Shown: in pieces, positions 45,684-54,065 of the stretch
Layout of the letters: the number at the start of each line of letters is the position of its first letter
Position numbering within the stretch: the stretch's first letter is position 1
DNA from: Colwellia sp. Arc7-635
GTDB lineage: Bacteria; Pseudomonadota; Gammaproteobacteria; Enterobacterales; Alteromonadaceae
Assembly: GCF_003971255.1 (NCBI RefSeq)
Contig: NZ_CP034660.1
Span: 744,001-808,000, forward strand
Direction: 5' to 3'
DNA: 64,000 nucleotides
Made by a program: the position numbers and the translations under genes
The notes under the pieces: model-generated
Told to the model about the DNA's origin: nothing
Seen by the model: only the letters and a program-made list of their open reading frames with translations
Database searches by the model: none

Positions 45684-46457
45684 TTATTTCAAAAATTGTA
45701 TTACTGCATTTAGAGTCTCAGTAGGGTTTTCTTTGTGAGGTATATGGCCGCAACCTTTAATTATTAAATTTTCGGAATCTCCGCCGACATTTGTTGAAAT
45801 ATAGCGTGGAAAAGCGATTGTTCCATATTCATCTTTATCTCCATGTATAACAAGGATTGGACACAGTACATCCCGAATACAATAACTCAAGCTCCAGTCG
45901 GAAAATTCAGAAGATAGCCAAACATCTACCCAAGCACTTAAAACCCATTTAGCTTTATCTCCATGCCATTTTTCTAAACGTTTTATTTGGTTACCTTTTG
46001 TGAAGAACTCTTTCGCTTTTTGTATGCCAGAAATAGTAACATTTTCTATAAACGCTTGAGCTGAAATTGATATAACTCTCAAACAGTCTTTATCCTTAGC
46101 AGCAATATTAATCGCCATTCCACCACCTACACTATGTCCTAACAATATATAGTTTTGGATTGATAGTTGCTTTTTAAGTGCAGGAAAAAGAACTCCAGCT
46201 TCTTCTTTTATAAAATTAACCGATGGTTGCTCAATACAACAGTCTGATTTTCCAAAACCCAACCTATCATAAGCTATGACACGTCTGGAAGTTTTTCGAG
46301 ATAACTCTAGTGGGAAGTCTTTCCATAAATCAACAGATCCTAACGAGTCATGAATTAGAATAATAGGAACAGTAGATACTAATCTTTCAGGAATCCACAT
46401 TTTGATATAAATTTTTTTATCAAAAATAGTGACTTTATCTTCTTTTATACAGCCCAT
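45684..46457 (-). CDS. Alpha/beta hydrolase
   Basis: A 257-residue serine hydrolase of unknown substrate. The fold signature is complete: oxyanion region LIHDSLGSVDLW near 34-45, nucleophile Ser109 in LLGHSVGGGM, an acid residue in HGDKDEYG near 211-218, and His in GCGHIPHKE near 236-244. There is no signal peptide. It is divergent from an AraC-type regulator gene 136 bp away, which probably controls it. Codon use is richer in ATA, AGA and AAA than in neighbouring core genes, which fits recent acquisition. Confidence 0.83.
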   Translation of the reverse strand: MGCIKEDKVTIFDKKIYIKMWIPERLVSTVPIILIHDSLGSVDLWKDFPLELSRKTSRRVIAYDRLGFGKSDCCIEQPSVNFIKEEAGVLFPALKKQLSIQNYILLGHSVGGGMAINIAAKDKDCLRVISISAQAFIENVTISGIQKAKEFFTKGNQIKRLEKWHGDKAKWVLSAWVDVWLSSEFSDWSLSYCIRDVLCPILVIHGDKDEYGTIAFPRYISTNVGGDSENLIIKGCGHIPHKENPTETLNAVIQFLK

Positions 46458-46593
46458 AACATATCCGTGTAGTAAGTGTTTATCACAGTATTTATTTTTT
46501 AATTAAGAAAGAAGTAAATAATACTTTATTGAAAATGAAAAAATACAGCCATTAAGGTAATATAACAGTCTGTTTGTGCCAATCTAGTTGACC

Positions 46594-47559
46594 ATGAAAA
46601 ACATCACAATTTTAATTTATGATTACTGTTGGGCTATGAGTGTGTTTTCAGTAACAGACTTTTTCAGAATAGTGACTATTATAGAAGCGCATATAGGTAA
46701 TGAGCAAAGTTACAATGTAACCCTAGTGAGTGAGGACGGTCATAGGATTAAATCAGCTTGTGGTGTCCCAATTACTCCACATTTAGGCATAGATGAAAAT
46801 ACCAAGCCTGATCTTGTTATTATTCCTCCTATTGAAGGAGGAAAAATTAGCATTAATAAACCTGATAATAATAAAACTAACAATTGGTTAAAAAATCAAA
46901 TTGAAAGCCAAGTGCCTATTATTTCATTTACAACTGGAGCCGACATATTAGCAGCTACAGGTCTTTTTGAAAGCAGAAGCCTATGCACTCATTGGGCATT
47001 TGTTTCTTTACTAAGCAGAAAATATCCACGAATTAATTTTTTATCACATGAATCATTTATATCAGATGGTAATACATTATCAACTGGATCACTCAATGGC
47101 ACCTTTGATACGTTATTAGCTTTCATTGCTCAGGATAAAGGTGATAGATTTTCACAAGTTTGCGCAGGTCATTTATTGGTGACTCACTCAAGTAAAATAA
47201 CACCTCTTTTATTTGATTACAGAAAACACACCGATAGTGCCATATATAAAGTTCAGGATTGGATAGAAAGTAATTTTCAAACTGAAATAAACATTGAGTT
47301 CTTAGCTCATAAATTTGGATTTAGTGAACGTAATTTAAAGCGTAGATTTGTTCTAGCTACTAAAATACCACCTAACAAATATATGCAAAAAGTTAGAATT
47401 GATAAGGCAAAAAAATTATTACTTACTACAACAATGACAATCAAGGAAATTTCATACAATGTAGGTTATGAGAATGATAGTTTCTTAAATAAAATATTTA
47501 AGAAACATACAGGGGCGACCCTATCAAAATGGAGAAAAATAACAAAGAGTTTAAAGTAA
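46594..47559 (+). CDS. GlxA-type AraC family transcriptional regulator (DJ-1/PfpI plus AraC domains)
   Basis: A 321-residue regulator with an N-terminal DJ-1/PfpI-like domain (about 1-175; ITILIYDYCWAMSVFSVTDFF, PDLVIIPPIEGG, ISFTTGADILAATGLFESR) and a C-terminal AraC helix-turn-helix (about 220-318; NIEFLAHKFGFSERNLKRRF, MTIKEISYNVGYENDSFLNK). The ATG at 46594 lies two codons after an in-frame TTG; no clear ribosome site. Usual DJ-1 catalytic chemistry is not expected in this group; the domain senses a ligand. It probably regulates the divergent hydrolase gene. The gene is AT-rich like that neighbour. Confidence 0.85.
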   Translation: MKNITILIYDYCWAMSVFSVTDFFRIVTIIEAHIGNEQSYNVTLVSEDGHRIKSACGVPITPHLGIDENTKPDLVIIPPIEGGKISINKPDNNKTNNWLKNQIESQVPIISFTTGADILAATGLFESRSLCTHWAFVSLLSRKYPRINFLSHESFISDGNTLSTGSLNGTFDTLLAFIAQDKGDRFSQVCAGHLLVTHSSKITPLLFDYRKHTDSAIYKVQDWIESNFQTEINIEFLAHKFGFSERNLKRRFVLATKIPPNKYMQKVRIDKAKKLLLTTTMTIKEISYNVGYENDSFLNKIFKKHTGATLSKWRKITKSLK

Positions 47560-47892
47560 TAAAATGATCTATCTAGATTTATGCAAGTAAATTATAGTAA
47601 CGCTACATATCTCCCTAAGACAACTAAAAATTGAACATCAATATCCGCTTTAGTGGCTTAACTCTCTGCCATGAATAAGCTAGATTAGAACACTCTAAAT
47701 AGCTTAAATATTTATTGATGCTAACGTCCGCTATCGTATCAGAGAAGACCTTTTTGATGCTGTTCAAGCGTGTTATAAAAGGTCTCGAATGTGGCAACTA
47801 CAGCCCTTAGAGTGATATTTTAGAAGTTAACTATTTCAAAGTATAATTAAATTTTTTTAAAGGTCTTTCGGTGCTCAAACGTAATAATTCCA

Positions 47893-47947
47893 GTTTCCGA
47901 TTTTATTTAACGGTTTCCATTTTTATTTAGAAGGTTCCAACTTTATT
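47893..47947. repeat. Three 20-bp tandem units ending in the right copy of the inverted repeat
   Basis: Units start at 47893, 47913 and 47933 in exact 20-bp phase: GTTTCCGATTTTATTTA, GTTTCCATTTTTATTTA and GGTTCCAACTTTATT. The last is the inverted partner of 45362-45376. Repeated units of this size near an end are typical of IS21-type transposon termini, but no transposase is present. Confidence 0.65.
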
Positions 47948-47982
47948 CAAGCTTTGCAGCTACCAAAGTAAAATTAATGCAA

Positions 47983-48801
47983 CTACTGATTAAATACTCC
48001 TTGTGCAATTAAATATTTGCGCCAGTGCTGCCAAAGCTCTTCTATTGCTGGCTTGCAGTAATCGTTTTGCTTAATTAATACTTTTTTGGTCTTTGCAATA
48101 TCTTGTTCATTCAATAAGGTTTTGATAAACAAATGTTGACCGTAATTTAAGTCTATTAGGCCTAAACGATAGTTGCGTCGAATGATTAAACCATAGCTTG
48201 TTTTGGGCTGTGCAAGCTCAGGCTGTTGTTGGGCATTAAATGCTCGGTAATATTCTAGAATAGGGTGTTTATGGCACAGAAGTTTACATACAGGAACTAA
48301 ACTTAATTGTTTGTCAGGTGTATCAAACTTTGCTTGTATTTGCTCATGGTCTAATACGCTATTGGGTATTTCTTGATCAAACAAGTGATTTAAATCAGCT
48401 TCAAAATCAGCTAGTTCAATCATAAAATCAGGCCAGTCTTCTTTTACTTCTTGTTCGGCATCGGGGCGCGTTTGCTGTAAAAATTGACTGAAATCGTCTC
48501 CAAGGTTATTCAAACTATAATGCTTTGATGGGTAGCTATGTAAATACTGCTGCACAAACAGTTGGAAAATTTCATCGCCTAAAGCAAACTTTAAGGCACT
48601 AAATTGATTAGCCATACATTGTTGTAGGCGCATGACATAGCTGCGCTGATAGATCCCCAAATGCGCTTTAGCCGACATTCTAGCTGATGAATTTATTTCT
48701 TTGTTAACAAAATCTTGTTGTTGCTCTTGTAACCTCGAGCTTAATAATATTTGCTGGATTTCCACTTGTAGCATTGATAATGAACGGTTGAATAGAACCA
48801 T
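47983..48801 (-). CDS. DUF2063 protein, MNIO partner (HvfC/BufC-like)
   Basis: A 272-residue partner protein of DUF692 enzymes, thought to bind the peptide substrate and present it to the enzyme. The N-terminal domain shows ARMSAKAHLGIYQRSYVMRL, QFSALKFALGDEIFQLFVQQYL and YSLNNLGDDFSQFL, the DUF2063 pattern. The C-terminal part (about 150-270) holds the less conserved beta-rich region. Its ATG at 48801 overlaps the DUF692 stop (TGATG), so the two are translationally coupled. It is the last gene of the operon. Confidence 0.88.
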   Translation of the reverse strand: MVLFNRSLSMLQVEIQQILLSSRLQEQQQDFVNKEINSSARMSAKAHLGIYQRSYVMRLQQCMANQFSALKFALGDEIFQLFVQQYLHSYPSKHYSLNNLGDDFSQFLQQTRPDAEQEVKEDWPDFMIELADFEADLNHLFDQEIPNSVLDHEQIQAKFDTPDKQLSLVPVCKLLCHKHPILEYYRAFNAQQQPELAQPKTSYGLIIRRNYRLGLIDLNYGQHLFIKTLLNEQDIAKTKKVLIKQNDYCKPAIEELWQHWRKYLIAQGVFNQ

Positions 48802-49829
48802 CACTTTTCTCCCTCACAAGCGTGAAAACGATTTTTCTCGTTAACGATAAAGTCTAGCGGATTAGATAACGGGTACTGTTGAGTAACAGCCTGTTGACGC
48901 GCCCACTTTTGTTGAAAAAAATCGTTGGGTAACTTGGCCATAAATTGTTTAGCTTTTAACAGTTCTTGGTGATAAACCTCAAAGGTAGGAATATTTCCGT
49001 CCCACTCTAAGCTGGTCGCGCAGCCATTGGTTAACTGCCAAGCTAAATTAAATAATTCCCATACGTCTGGGGTTACTGCACTGTCGTGGGTATCCACAAT
49101 ATGATCGCCACAGTGTTGATGCCCAGCTAAATGCATTTGCACTATGGCGTGATGCGGCAAGCCTTTGATATAGGTAATCGGGTCAAAGTCATTATTAAAT
49201 GCCGATACGTAGACATTATTGACATCTAGCAGCATACCGCAGCCAGTGTCAGCGATTAAGGCACTAAAATACTCCCATTCAGGAATGGTCGACTGGGTAA
49301 AGCTTAAGTAAGAGCTAGGGTTTTCTAGTATTAAAGGTCGCTCTAAAATGTCTTGTACTTGCTTAACGCGAGAGCTTACATGTGCCAAAGACGCTTCGGT
49401 TAATGGTAAAGGCAATAAGTCGTGAGTATTTAAGCTCATCGCACCGGTCCAGCAAAGATGATCACTGACCCATGCTGGTTTAATTTCGTCGATAAGTTGC
49501 TTAAGCTTGGCTAAATAGTCGAGATTTAGTGCATCTGTACTGCCAATAGATAAAGACACGCCGTGCATAACAATAGGATAATGCTCTGCTATTTGTCGTA
49601 AAATATGGCGTGGTCGTCCACCAGAGTCGATAAAATTTTCAGAAATAATTTCAAACCAGTCAACATCAGGTTTATTTTCTAAAATGGTATTAAAGTGTTG
49701 GCTGCGCAAACCAAGACCAAGACCAAGACCTAGGTTAGTTCCAGTTTTGGCCTTAGTCTTTATCTCTGTATCTGTCATCTGTGCTGCTGACTGCGAGCAT
49801 ATATCAATAATATTAGTCGTTTTTAACAT
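48801..49829 (-). CDS. DUF692 multinuclear non-heme iron oxidative enzyme (MNIO; HvfB/BufB-like)
   Basis: A TIM-barrel iron enzyme of the family that modifies cysteine or other residues in ribosomally made peptides (MbnB, TglH, bufferin BufB). The 342-residue protein has ligand-type motifs in order: WFEIISENF near 58-66, PIVMHGVSLSIGS near 84-96, WVSDHLCWTG near 118-127, LLPLPLTEASL near 137-147, LENPSSYLSF near 170-179, LLDVNNVYVSAFN near 199-211, HLAGH near 232-236, DTHDSAV near 244-250 and LEWDG near 272-276. The N-terminal tail has LGLGLGLGLR, coded by hexamer repeats at 49711-49734. It starts 2 nt after the Cys-rich gene, its likely substrate. Confidence 0.9.
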   Translation of the reverse strand: MLKTTNIIDICSQSAAQMTDTEIKTKAKTGTNLGLGLGLGLRSQHFNTILENKPDVDWFEIISENFIDSGGRPRHILRQIAEHYPIVMHGVSLSIGSTDALNLDYLAKLKQLIDEIKPAWVSDHLCWTGAMSLNTHDLLPLPLTEASLAHVSSRVKQVQDILERPLILENPSSYLSFTQSTIPEWEYFSALIADTGCGMLLDVNNVYVSAFNNDFDPITYIKGLPHHAIVQMHLAGHQHCGDHIVDTHDSAVTPDVWELFNLAWQLTNGCATSLEWDGNIPTFEVYHQELLKAKQFMAKLPNDFFQQKWARQQAVTQQYPLSNPLDFIVNEKNRFHACEGEK

Positions 49830-49831
49830 GG

Positions 49832-50455
49832 CTATTTCTTGCTATCACAATCACATTCTTTCAAGGTGTCTTGTAACTCCTCTCGACTGCGTTCAACTAA
49901 TGCTTGTGTGTTTTTCGCTGGGCTATTAAAGCCAAATGAGCAAGATTTATCACCTGAACTACCACACGAATCGTATTCTCCAAAGGTTTCTAACCAAGCT
50001 TGTGGAGGTCCTGCGGTAAAAGGAGCATCACCGACATTACGACGTGCTTTGTTCATGCGTTGTTCAAACAATTCTCGGGCAAGTAACCAAACACTTTTAT
50101 TTTTATTAGCGGCAAGGGTACCAAAGCGCTCGGCTTGAATCGGTGTGGCGCAGCTACCTTGCCAAGCGCAATCATTTGCTCCTGGCTTACATTGCTCTGC
50201 AGCATCGCCAAATAATCCGCAACCTCCTTGTCCTGCACAGTTATTCAATGTATGGCAAACATGCTTTTGCGTTGCACAATAACCCGTACCGGCACAATTA
50301 TTACTACCGAAACGGTCATGGCTTTTACAAGCGTTTAAGCCCATGCAGGCATGTAGCTCTAATGGTGTTTTTATATCAGTAGTGTCGCTTTTAGGAGCGT
50401 TTGCGGGTTGGCCACCACAGCCATTGCTTAAAGGTTTATCTTTTAATATCGACAT
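49832..50455 (-). CDS. Cys-rich protein with C-x5-C repeats, probable MNIO substrate
   Basis: A 207-residue protein with 15 cysteines and no signal peptide. GAGGA stands 7 nt before the ATG. Ten cysteines between 37 and 102 form a regular series in which pairs are six apart: 37-43 (CMGLNAC), 54-60 (CAGTGYC), 67-73 (CHTLNNC), 73-79 (CAGQGGC) and 96-102 (CAWQGSC). Further Cys are at 13, 89, 164, 172, 201 and 203. The CxGLNxC and CAGQGGC patterns recall Cys-rich peptides encoded beside DUF692 genes in bufferin-type metallophore operons. It is 2 nt from the DUF692 gene and 28 nt after the ferritin-like gene. A structural metal-binding protein is the alternative. Confidence 0.8.
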   Translation of the reverse strand: MSILKDKPLSNGCGGQPANAPKSDTTDIKTPLELHACMGLNACKSHDRFGSNNCAGTGYCATQKHVCHTLNNCAGQGGCGLFGDAAEQCKPGANDCAWQGSCATPIQAERFGTLAANKNKSVWLLARELFEQRMNKARRNVGDAPFTAGPPQAWLETFGEYDSCGSSGDKSCSFGFNSPAKNTQALVERSREELQDTLKECDCDSKK

Positions 50456-50483
50456 GTATCTATCCTCTAAAGGTTGACTAGGT

Positions 50484-51848
50484 TTACGCCATTAATGGGC
50501 TTTTTGATTTTTCTAAAAAGCCTTCTAGTGCAACATCGGGTAAATCTTTAATGCGCTGTTCAATATAGGCTATGCCGCTATAGCCTCCTACGGCTTGATT
50601 GAATAGCGCGATAATTTGCGATTTAGGCGTAGATGCTGCATTAAATTGATACTCTTCGTAAGTGGCTGTTGCTGCGTATTGTTTGCCGTCAGAACCGATA
50701 TAAGTAAAACCGGTCATTTCGCCACATAATGAACTCAGGATCCAAAGCATGGTTTTATGAATACCAAACATAAATATTTCAAATTGAGTATGTTCATCAG
50801 CTCGATAACAGGCTTGAGACATGATAAAAAGATAGCTGTAAACGGCATTTGTTAAGGTCGAGACCGCGGCAATGGCAACAGGGTAATCCGCTGTTTTGGC
50901 ATTATCTGCAAAGTTATAAATAAAAAATTTATCTACTGCCATGCTTTTACCAAATACGGTTTGAAATTCTTGTCTAATAGCGGCTAATTCGTCTTGTAGC
51001 TGAGCGAACTTATAATAATGCGCTAATTCATGATGCGAGGTGTCATCATCAGAGCCTTCCCCAGCGCCTTCTCCTTGCTCAACAATAATAGCCAGTGCGG
51101 CAAGAGCACTCGTTTGATCAACAACATGAATTAAACCACCTGCATCGGCTGCATTTTCATAAACGGGTTGATGGTTTTTATCGTAATAAATGGTGTCGAT
51201 ATTATTTTGTGCGTAATACCCACGATTAGGAACTAGTTGCGCGCGGTCGGGGTGGTAATGTTTTTTATCACCATAGTGTTGTTTAATACAGCGCTCTATA
51301 CTTTTGTAGAATTCCCCTATGGTTAAATAAGGAATAGCTTTAACGTTTGCTAGCACTTTATCGAAAGATTTAGGGCTTTCAATGAGTTTAAATGTTTCTA
51401 GCTGTTCGTGACTTAGCTTGGCGCGATTAATCGGAAAGGCTGGCTCATGACCCGCTAAATAAGCTGGCCACACAGTAGGAGACTTATTGACGAGATCAGG
51501 ATCGCCAAACATAGCCTGCTTCACATTGGCCGCTAACGACATATGCAACATTTCTTCAACCAGCACGCTCATTACGTTGGCGCCGGCTTTATTAGCGAAT
51601 ACCATTATCTTTGAGGAATACTTTATCGATTGAGTAAGGGCTTGTTGTTCGTTTAAGCCTTTAGCCAGAAGTATCTCTGTGAGCTTTGCTGCTATTGGTG
51701 CTTGTTTGGGGGTGCGATTAATCGAGTAGTAAGTTGATAAATAGGTGGGTAAGGTCGCAATCTCTATTTCTATGGCCTGTTGCAAGGCTTTATTCATATT
51801 TTCAGGCGTTATTTCTGTCACGCCACTTTTCAAAAAGTGAGTTTGCAT
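50484..51848 (-). CDS. VioB-type ferritin-like protein (iminophenylpyruvate dimer synthase-like domain)
   Basis: A 454-residue protein, starting at ATG 51848 with AAGGA 7 nt upstream. A longer frame to 52025 lacks a ribosome site. The N-terminal ferritin-like four-helix region has ALQQAIEIEIATLPTYLSTY near 21-40 and NVMSVLVEEMLHMSLAANV near 94-112, with the ExxH-type iron residues in EEMLH. The middle (IPYLTIGEFYKSIERCI) and C-terminal parts follow the domain layout of VioB/RebD, which couple indole-pyruvate imines. No violacein-type genes are nearby. As first gene of an operon with a DUF692 enzyme and a Cys-rich protein, it may act on the same peptide or on iron supply. Confidence 0.78.
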   Translation of the reverse strand: MQTHFLKSGVTEITPENMNKALQQAIEIEIATLPTYLSTYYSINRTPKQAPIAAKLTEILLAKGLNEQQALTQSIKYSSKIMVFANKAGANVMSVLVEEMLHMSLAANVKQAMFGDPDLVNKSPTVWPAYLAGHEPAFPINRAKLSHEQLETFKLIESPKSFDKVLANVKAIPYLTIGEFYKSIERCIKQHYGDKKHYHPDRAQLVPNRGYYAQNNIDTIYYDKNHQPVYENAADAGGLIHVVDQTSALAALAIIVEQGEGAGEGSDDDTSHHELAHYYKFAQLQDELAAIRQEFQTVFGKSMAVDKFFIYNFADNAKTADYPVAIAAVSTLTNAVYSYLFIMSQACYRADEHTQFEIFMFGIHKTMLWILSSLCGEMTGFTYIGSDGKQYAATATYEEYQFNAASTPKSQIIALFNQAVGGYSGIAYIEQRIKDLPDVALEGFLEKSKSPLMA

Positions 51849-52129
51849 TTGCGTGTCCTTGTTATAAAAAATCATGGTAAACATACGGTTATTTATTTTT
51901 ATACCGATTGTTTTTCTGCTCTCTACAATCTTTATCTCTACAATGTCTTTGGACAAGGCAACTAGATAATGTAACGGAGATAAATTAATTTTCACTGTAG
52001 GCGCACCAAAAAGAGGCCAACACAAAACAATTTTTCCTGCATAGTTTACGGTCTAAATTGTTTATTAATGTCGATTCTTATAACGCCAATTTTCCTGCCC
52101 AAACAATAGACATAAACAGCAGGTAAAAA

Positions 52130-52149
52130 TATTACGCGCTATTACACAA
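52130..52149 (-). promoter_or_regulatory. Pair of 10-bp-phased repeats facing the MNIO operon
   Basis: Plus-strand TATTACGCGC then TATTACACAA. Read toward the operon (minus), the units are TTGTGTAATA and GCGCGTAATA, matching the GTGTAATR pattern. They are about 282-302 bp before the ATG at 51848. Confidence 0.5.
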
Positions 52150-52289
52150 GGGGTAATTTGAGCTGAAATAACAGGTGACGATTAAGAAAAGCTTAATGAA
52201 AAAAGTTGAAGTATATAAAATATATTCGATTGGCTTGAGGGAGATTATCTCTACGGGTATATATATATCCGTTTTTAGCTTTTTGATAA

Positions 52290-52309
52290 GTGTAATATGG
52301 TGTAATGGT
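52290..52309 (+). promoter_or_regulatory. Pair of 10-bp-phased repeats facing the FHA gene
   Basis: GTGTAATATG followed directly by GTGTAATGGT: two direct repeats sharing GTGTAAT in exact 10-bp phase. They point toward the FHA gene, about 455 bp before its ATG. Confidence 0.55.
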
Positions 52310-52600
52310 TTCTTTTTGCATTTCTTATAGACTGATGCAGTAGAATTATAATAGTGAAGCTGAACGTTGATTTTATATTTAGACTTTTATATCTAGGTTG
52401 ATGAATGCATATATTCAGCTTGATGTTTATCTTAAGATTTACGTGATAGCCACTCAGGTAAGTTAAAATCTCACGCTTAAGGCGACATTATCGCGATTAA
52501 TTGTCGCTAGTTATTATCGCAAGTAATCGTGTCACCTTATTACTTGATAAAATAAGGCTAAGTAAGGCAAAATAAAGTGTTAGCAACAGTAAAATTTTTT

Positions 52601-52645
52601 TAGTTGATTTAGTTGATTTAGTTGATTTAGTTGATTTAGTTGAGA
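52601..52645 (+). repeat. Five tandem copies of a 9-bp unit
   Basis: TAGTTGATT is repeated at 52601, 52610, 52619, 52628 and, with its last two bases changed, 52637. The array is about 120 bp upstream of the FHA gene ATG, so copy number could change promoter spacing. Confidence 0.9.
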
Positions 52646-52764
52646 TGAATGATCACCCATAAAATTTAATTAGGGATCAGCTAATCGTTTATCTCTTATA
52701 TCAATTGGTATTATCCAGTTTTAATAACATTCGCTACTCGTGATATCAATATTAAGGAAAAATA

Positions 52765-53784
52765 ATGGCCGCTTTAATTAATAACCAAACTCAACAACAT
52801 TGCCTATTACAGTCGCATCATAGTTTTGGCCGACTTAAAAGTTCGGTTAATTCTTTTATTGCTGATGCCGTTGTTTCTAAAGTACATGCTTTTATTGAAT
52901 GGCATGGTCAGCATTGGATTCTGCGCGATGTTAGCAGCAATGGCACCTGGCTTAATGGCAATAAACTGGCTGGCGATAAAGTGGCACAACTGAATGTTGG
53001 CGATGTGATTAACTTTGCTAGCAAATCGGGTTATGCCTTTGAAGTGCACGACATAAATCCACCTTGTGATTGTTTAATTCCTGTTGAGCACGAGAGTGAG
53101 GCGATCGAGTTAGAATATTTCCATTTATTACCGAGTGAAAAGTCAAACAAAAGAGTACTAAGTTACAGTAACCGTACCTATTCGTGGTGGCAAGAGACCC
53201 TTGATGACAACTTAAGCCAGTCAAGCATGGCGGCGGAATTGAATGATCAAGAGTGTTTAGATATTGATGGCCTAACGTGGCAATTACAAATAAACCGCAC
53301 CATTGCTGATACACAATTGCTCAGACCGAGTGTTACCTCACTTGATGAATTAACTTTTTTGTTTCAAACCAGCTTAGATGAAGAAAGCACTCATGTAGTG
53401 ATGCAAAGTGGTGAAGAACATATTGATTTACTCACCCGCAGTCACCATTACCTTACCCTTTGTTTAGCGCGTCAACGGGCTAAAGATATGCAAGCAGGTT
53501 TAGATGACAGTGAGCAAGGTTGGGTCTATGCTGAGCTACTAGCGAAAGATTTAGGTTTTGATGCTAGTCACTTAAATATTCAAATTTACCGTATGCGTAA
53601 ACAATTTGTTGATGCTTTAAACAACACTTGCGAATCCAGTAATATTATTGAACGTAGCGCTGGAAAACTGCGTCTGGCGAGTAAGTTCTTTTGCATCACG
53701 AAGGGCGATAAAGTTGAGTGTGATACCCGTCAGTTTTCTCAGCAAAACCTTAGTCAGAGCGCTGAGCAATACACTAATCATTAA
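52765..53784 (+). CDS. FHA-domain protein with OmpR/PhoB-like winged-helix C-terminus
   Basis: A 339-residue soluble protein. Residues about 14-92 are an FHA phosphothreonine-binding domain (FGRLKSSVNSF, VSKVHAFIEWHG, LRDVSSNGTWLNGNKL, LNVGDVINF). Residues about 225-317 resemble the winged helix of OmpR/PhoB-type or SARP regulators: LTLCLARQRAKDMQAGL, GWVYAELLAKDLGFDASHLN, IQIYRMRKQFVDAL, and IIERSAGKLRLA, where the family has IxTvxGxGYRL. So it could bind DNA and be controlled by a phosphoprotein. AAGGA lies 7 nt before the ATG. The Ser/Thr kinase gene follows on the same strand, 282 bp later and after a terminator-like hairpin. Confidence 0.8.
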   Translation: MAALINNQTQQHCLLQSHHSFGRLKSSVNSFIADAVVSKVHAFIEWHGQHWILRDVSSNGTWLNGNKLAGDKVAQLNVGDVINFASKSGYAFEVHDINPPCDCLIPVEHESEAIELEYFHLLPSEKSNKRVLSYSNRTYSWWQETLDDNLSQSSMAAELNDQECLDIDGLTWQLQINRTIADTQLLRPSVTSLDELTFLFQTSLDEESTHVVMQSGEEHIDLLTRSHHYLTLCLARQRAKDMQAGLDDSEQGWVYAELLAKDLGFDASHLNIQIYRMRKQFVDALNNTCESSNIIERSAGKLRLASKFFCITKGDKVECDTRQFSQQNLSQSAEQYTNH

Positions 53785-53807
53785 ATAATTTGTCGGTATT
53801 TTTAGTG

Positions 53808-53839
53808 AAGCCATGCAATGAATATTGTATGGCTTTTTT
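53808..53839 (+). terminator. Terminator between the FHA and kinase genes
   Basis: AAGCCATGCAAT pairs with ATTGTATGGCTT (one G-U pair) around GAAT, followed by a run of T. It lies 24 nt after the FHA gene stop, so the kinase gene probably has its own promoter in the remaining 226 bp. Confidence 0.7.
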
Positions 53840-54065
53840 ATTATTTACTGTAGATTATCTACTTTAGTTTCAGCACTGTAATCGTGTCATAAGTTTTACT
53901 GCTCGGTCCTTATTTTCTTGTGACTGTTTTCTAGTTATTGTTTTCTAGTAATGACTACCGAGAAATAAGCGTTAATAAGTAAAAGTCGACATCTTGCTAT
54001 CATCATGTGATCATTGCTTTATAACAATAAAGCGCAGTCAAGCATTGACTTGATATGGTCAGACA

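Larger units (their letters stand above)
51849..52764. promoter_or_regulatory. Divergent control region of the MNIO operon and the FHA/kinase genes
   Basis: A 916-bp gap between divergent genes with no supported frame. It holds two sets of GTGTAATR repeats in 10-bp phase, one facing each side (52130-52149 and 52290-52309), and a run of five 9-bp repeats at 52601-52645. Confidence 0.6.

Noticed and set aside
49839-50138. 99-codon plus-strand frame
   Set aside because: It is antisense to the Cys-rich gene; the minus-strand frame has a ribosome site and tight operon spacing.
51849-52025. Upstream extension of the VioB-like gene
   Set aside because: The ATG at 51848 has AAGGA at the right distance and begins the conserved ferritin-like region; the extension has neither.
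52601-52645. CRISPR-like array
   Set aside because: Units are only 9 bp with no spacers and no cas genes nearby; it is a simple tandem repeat.
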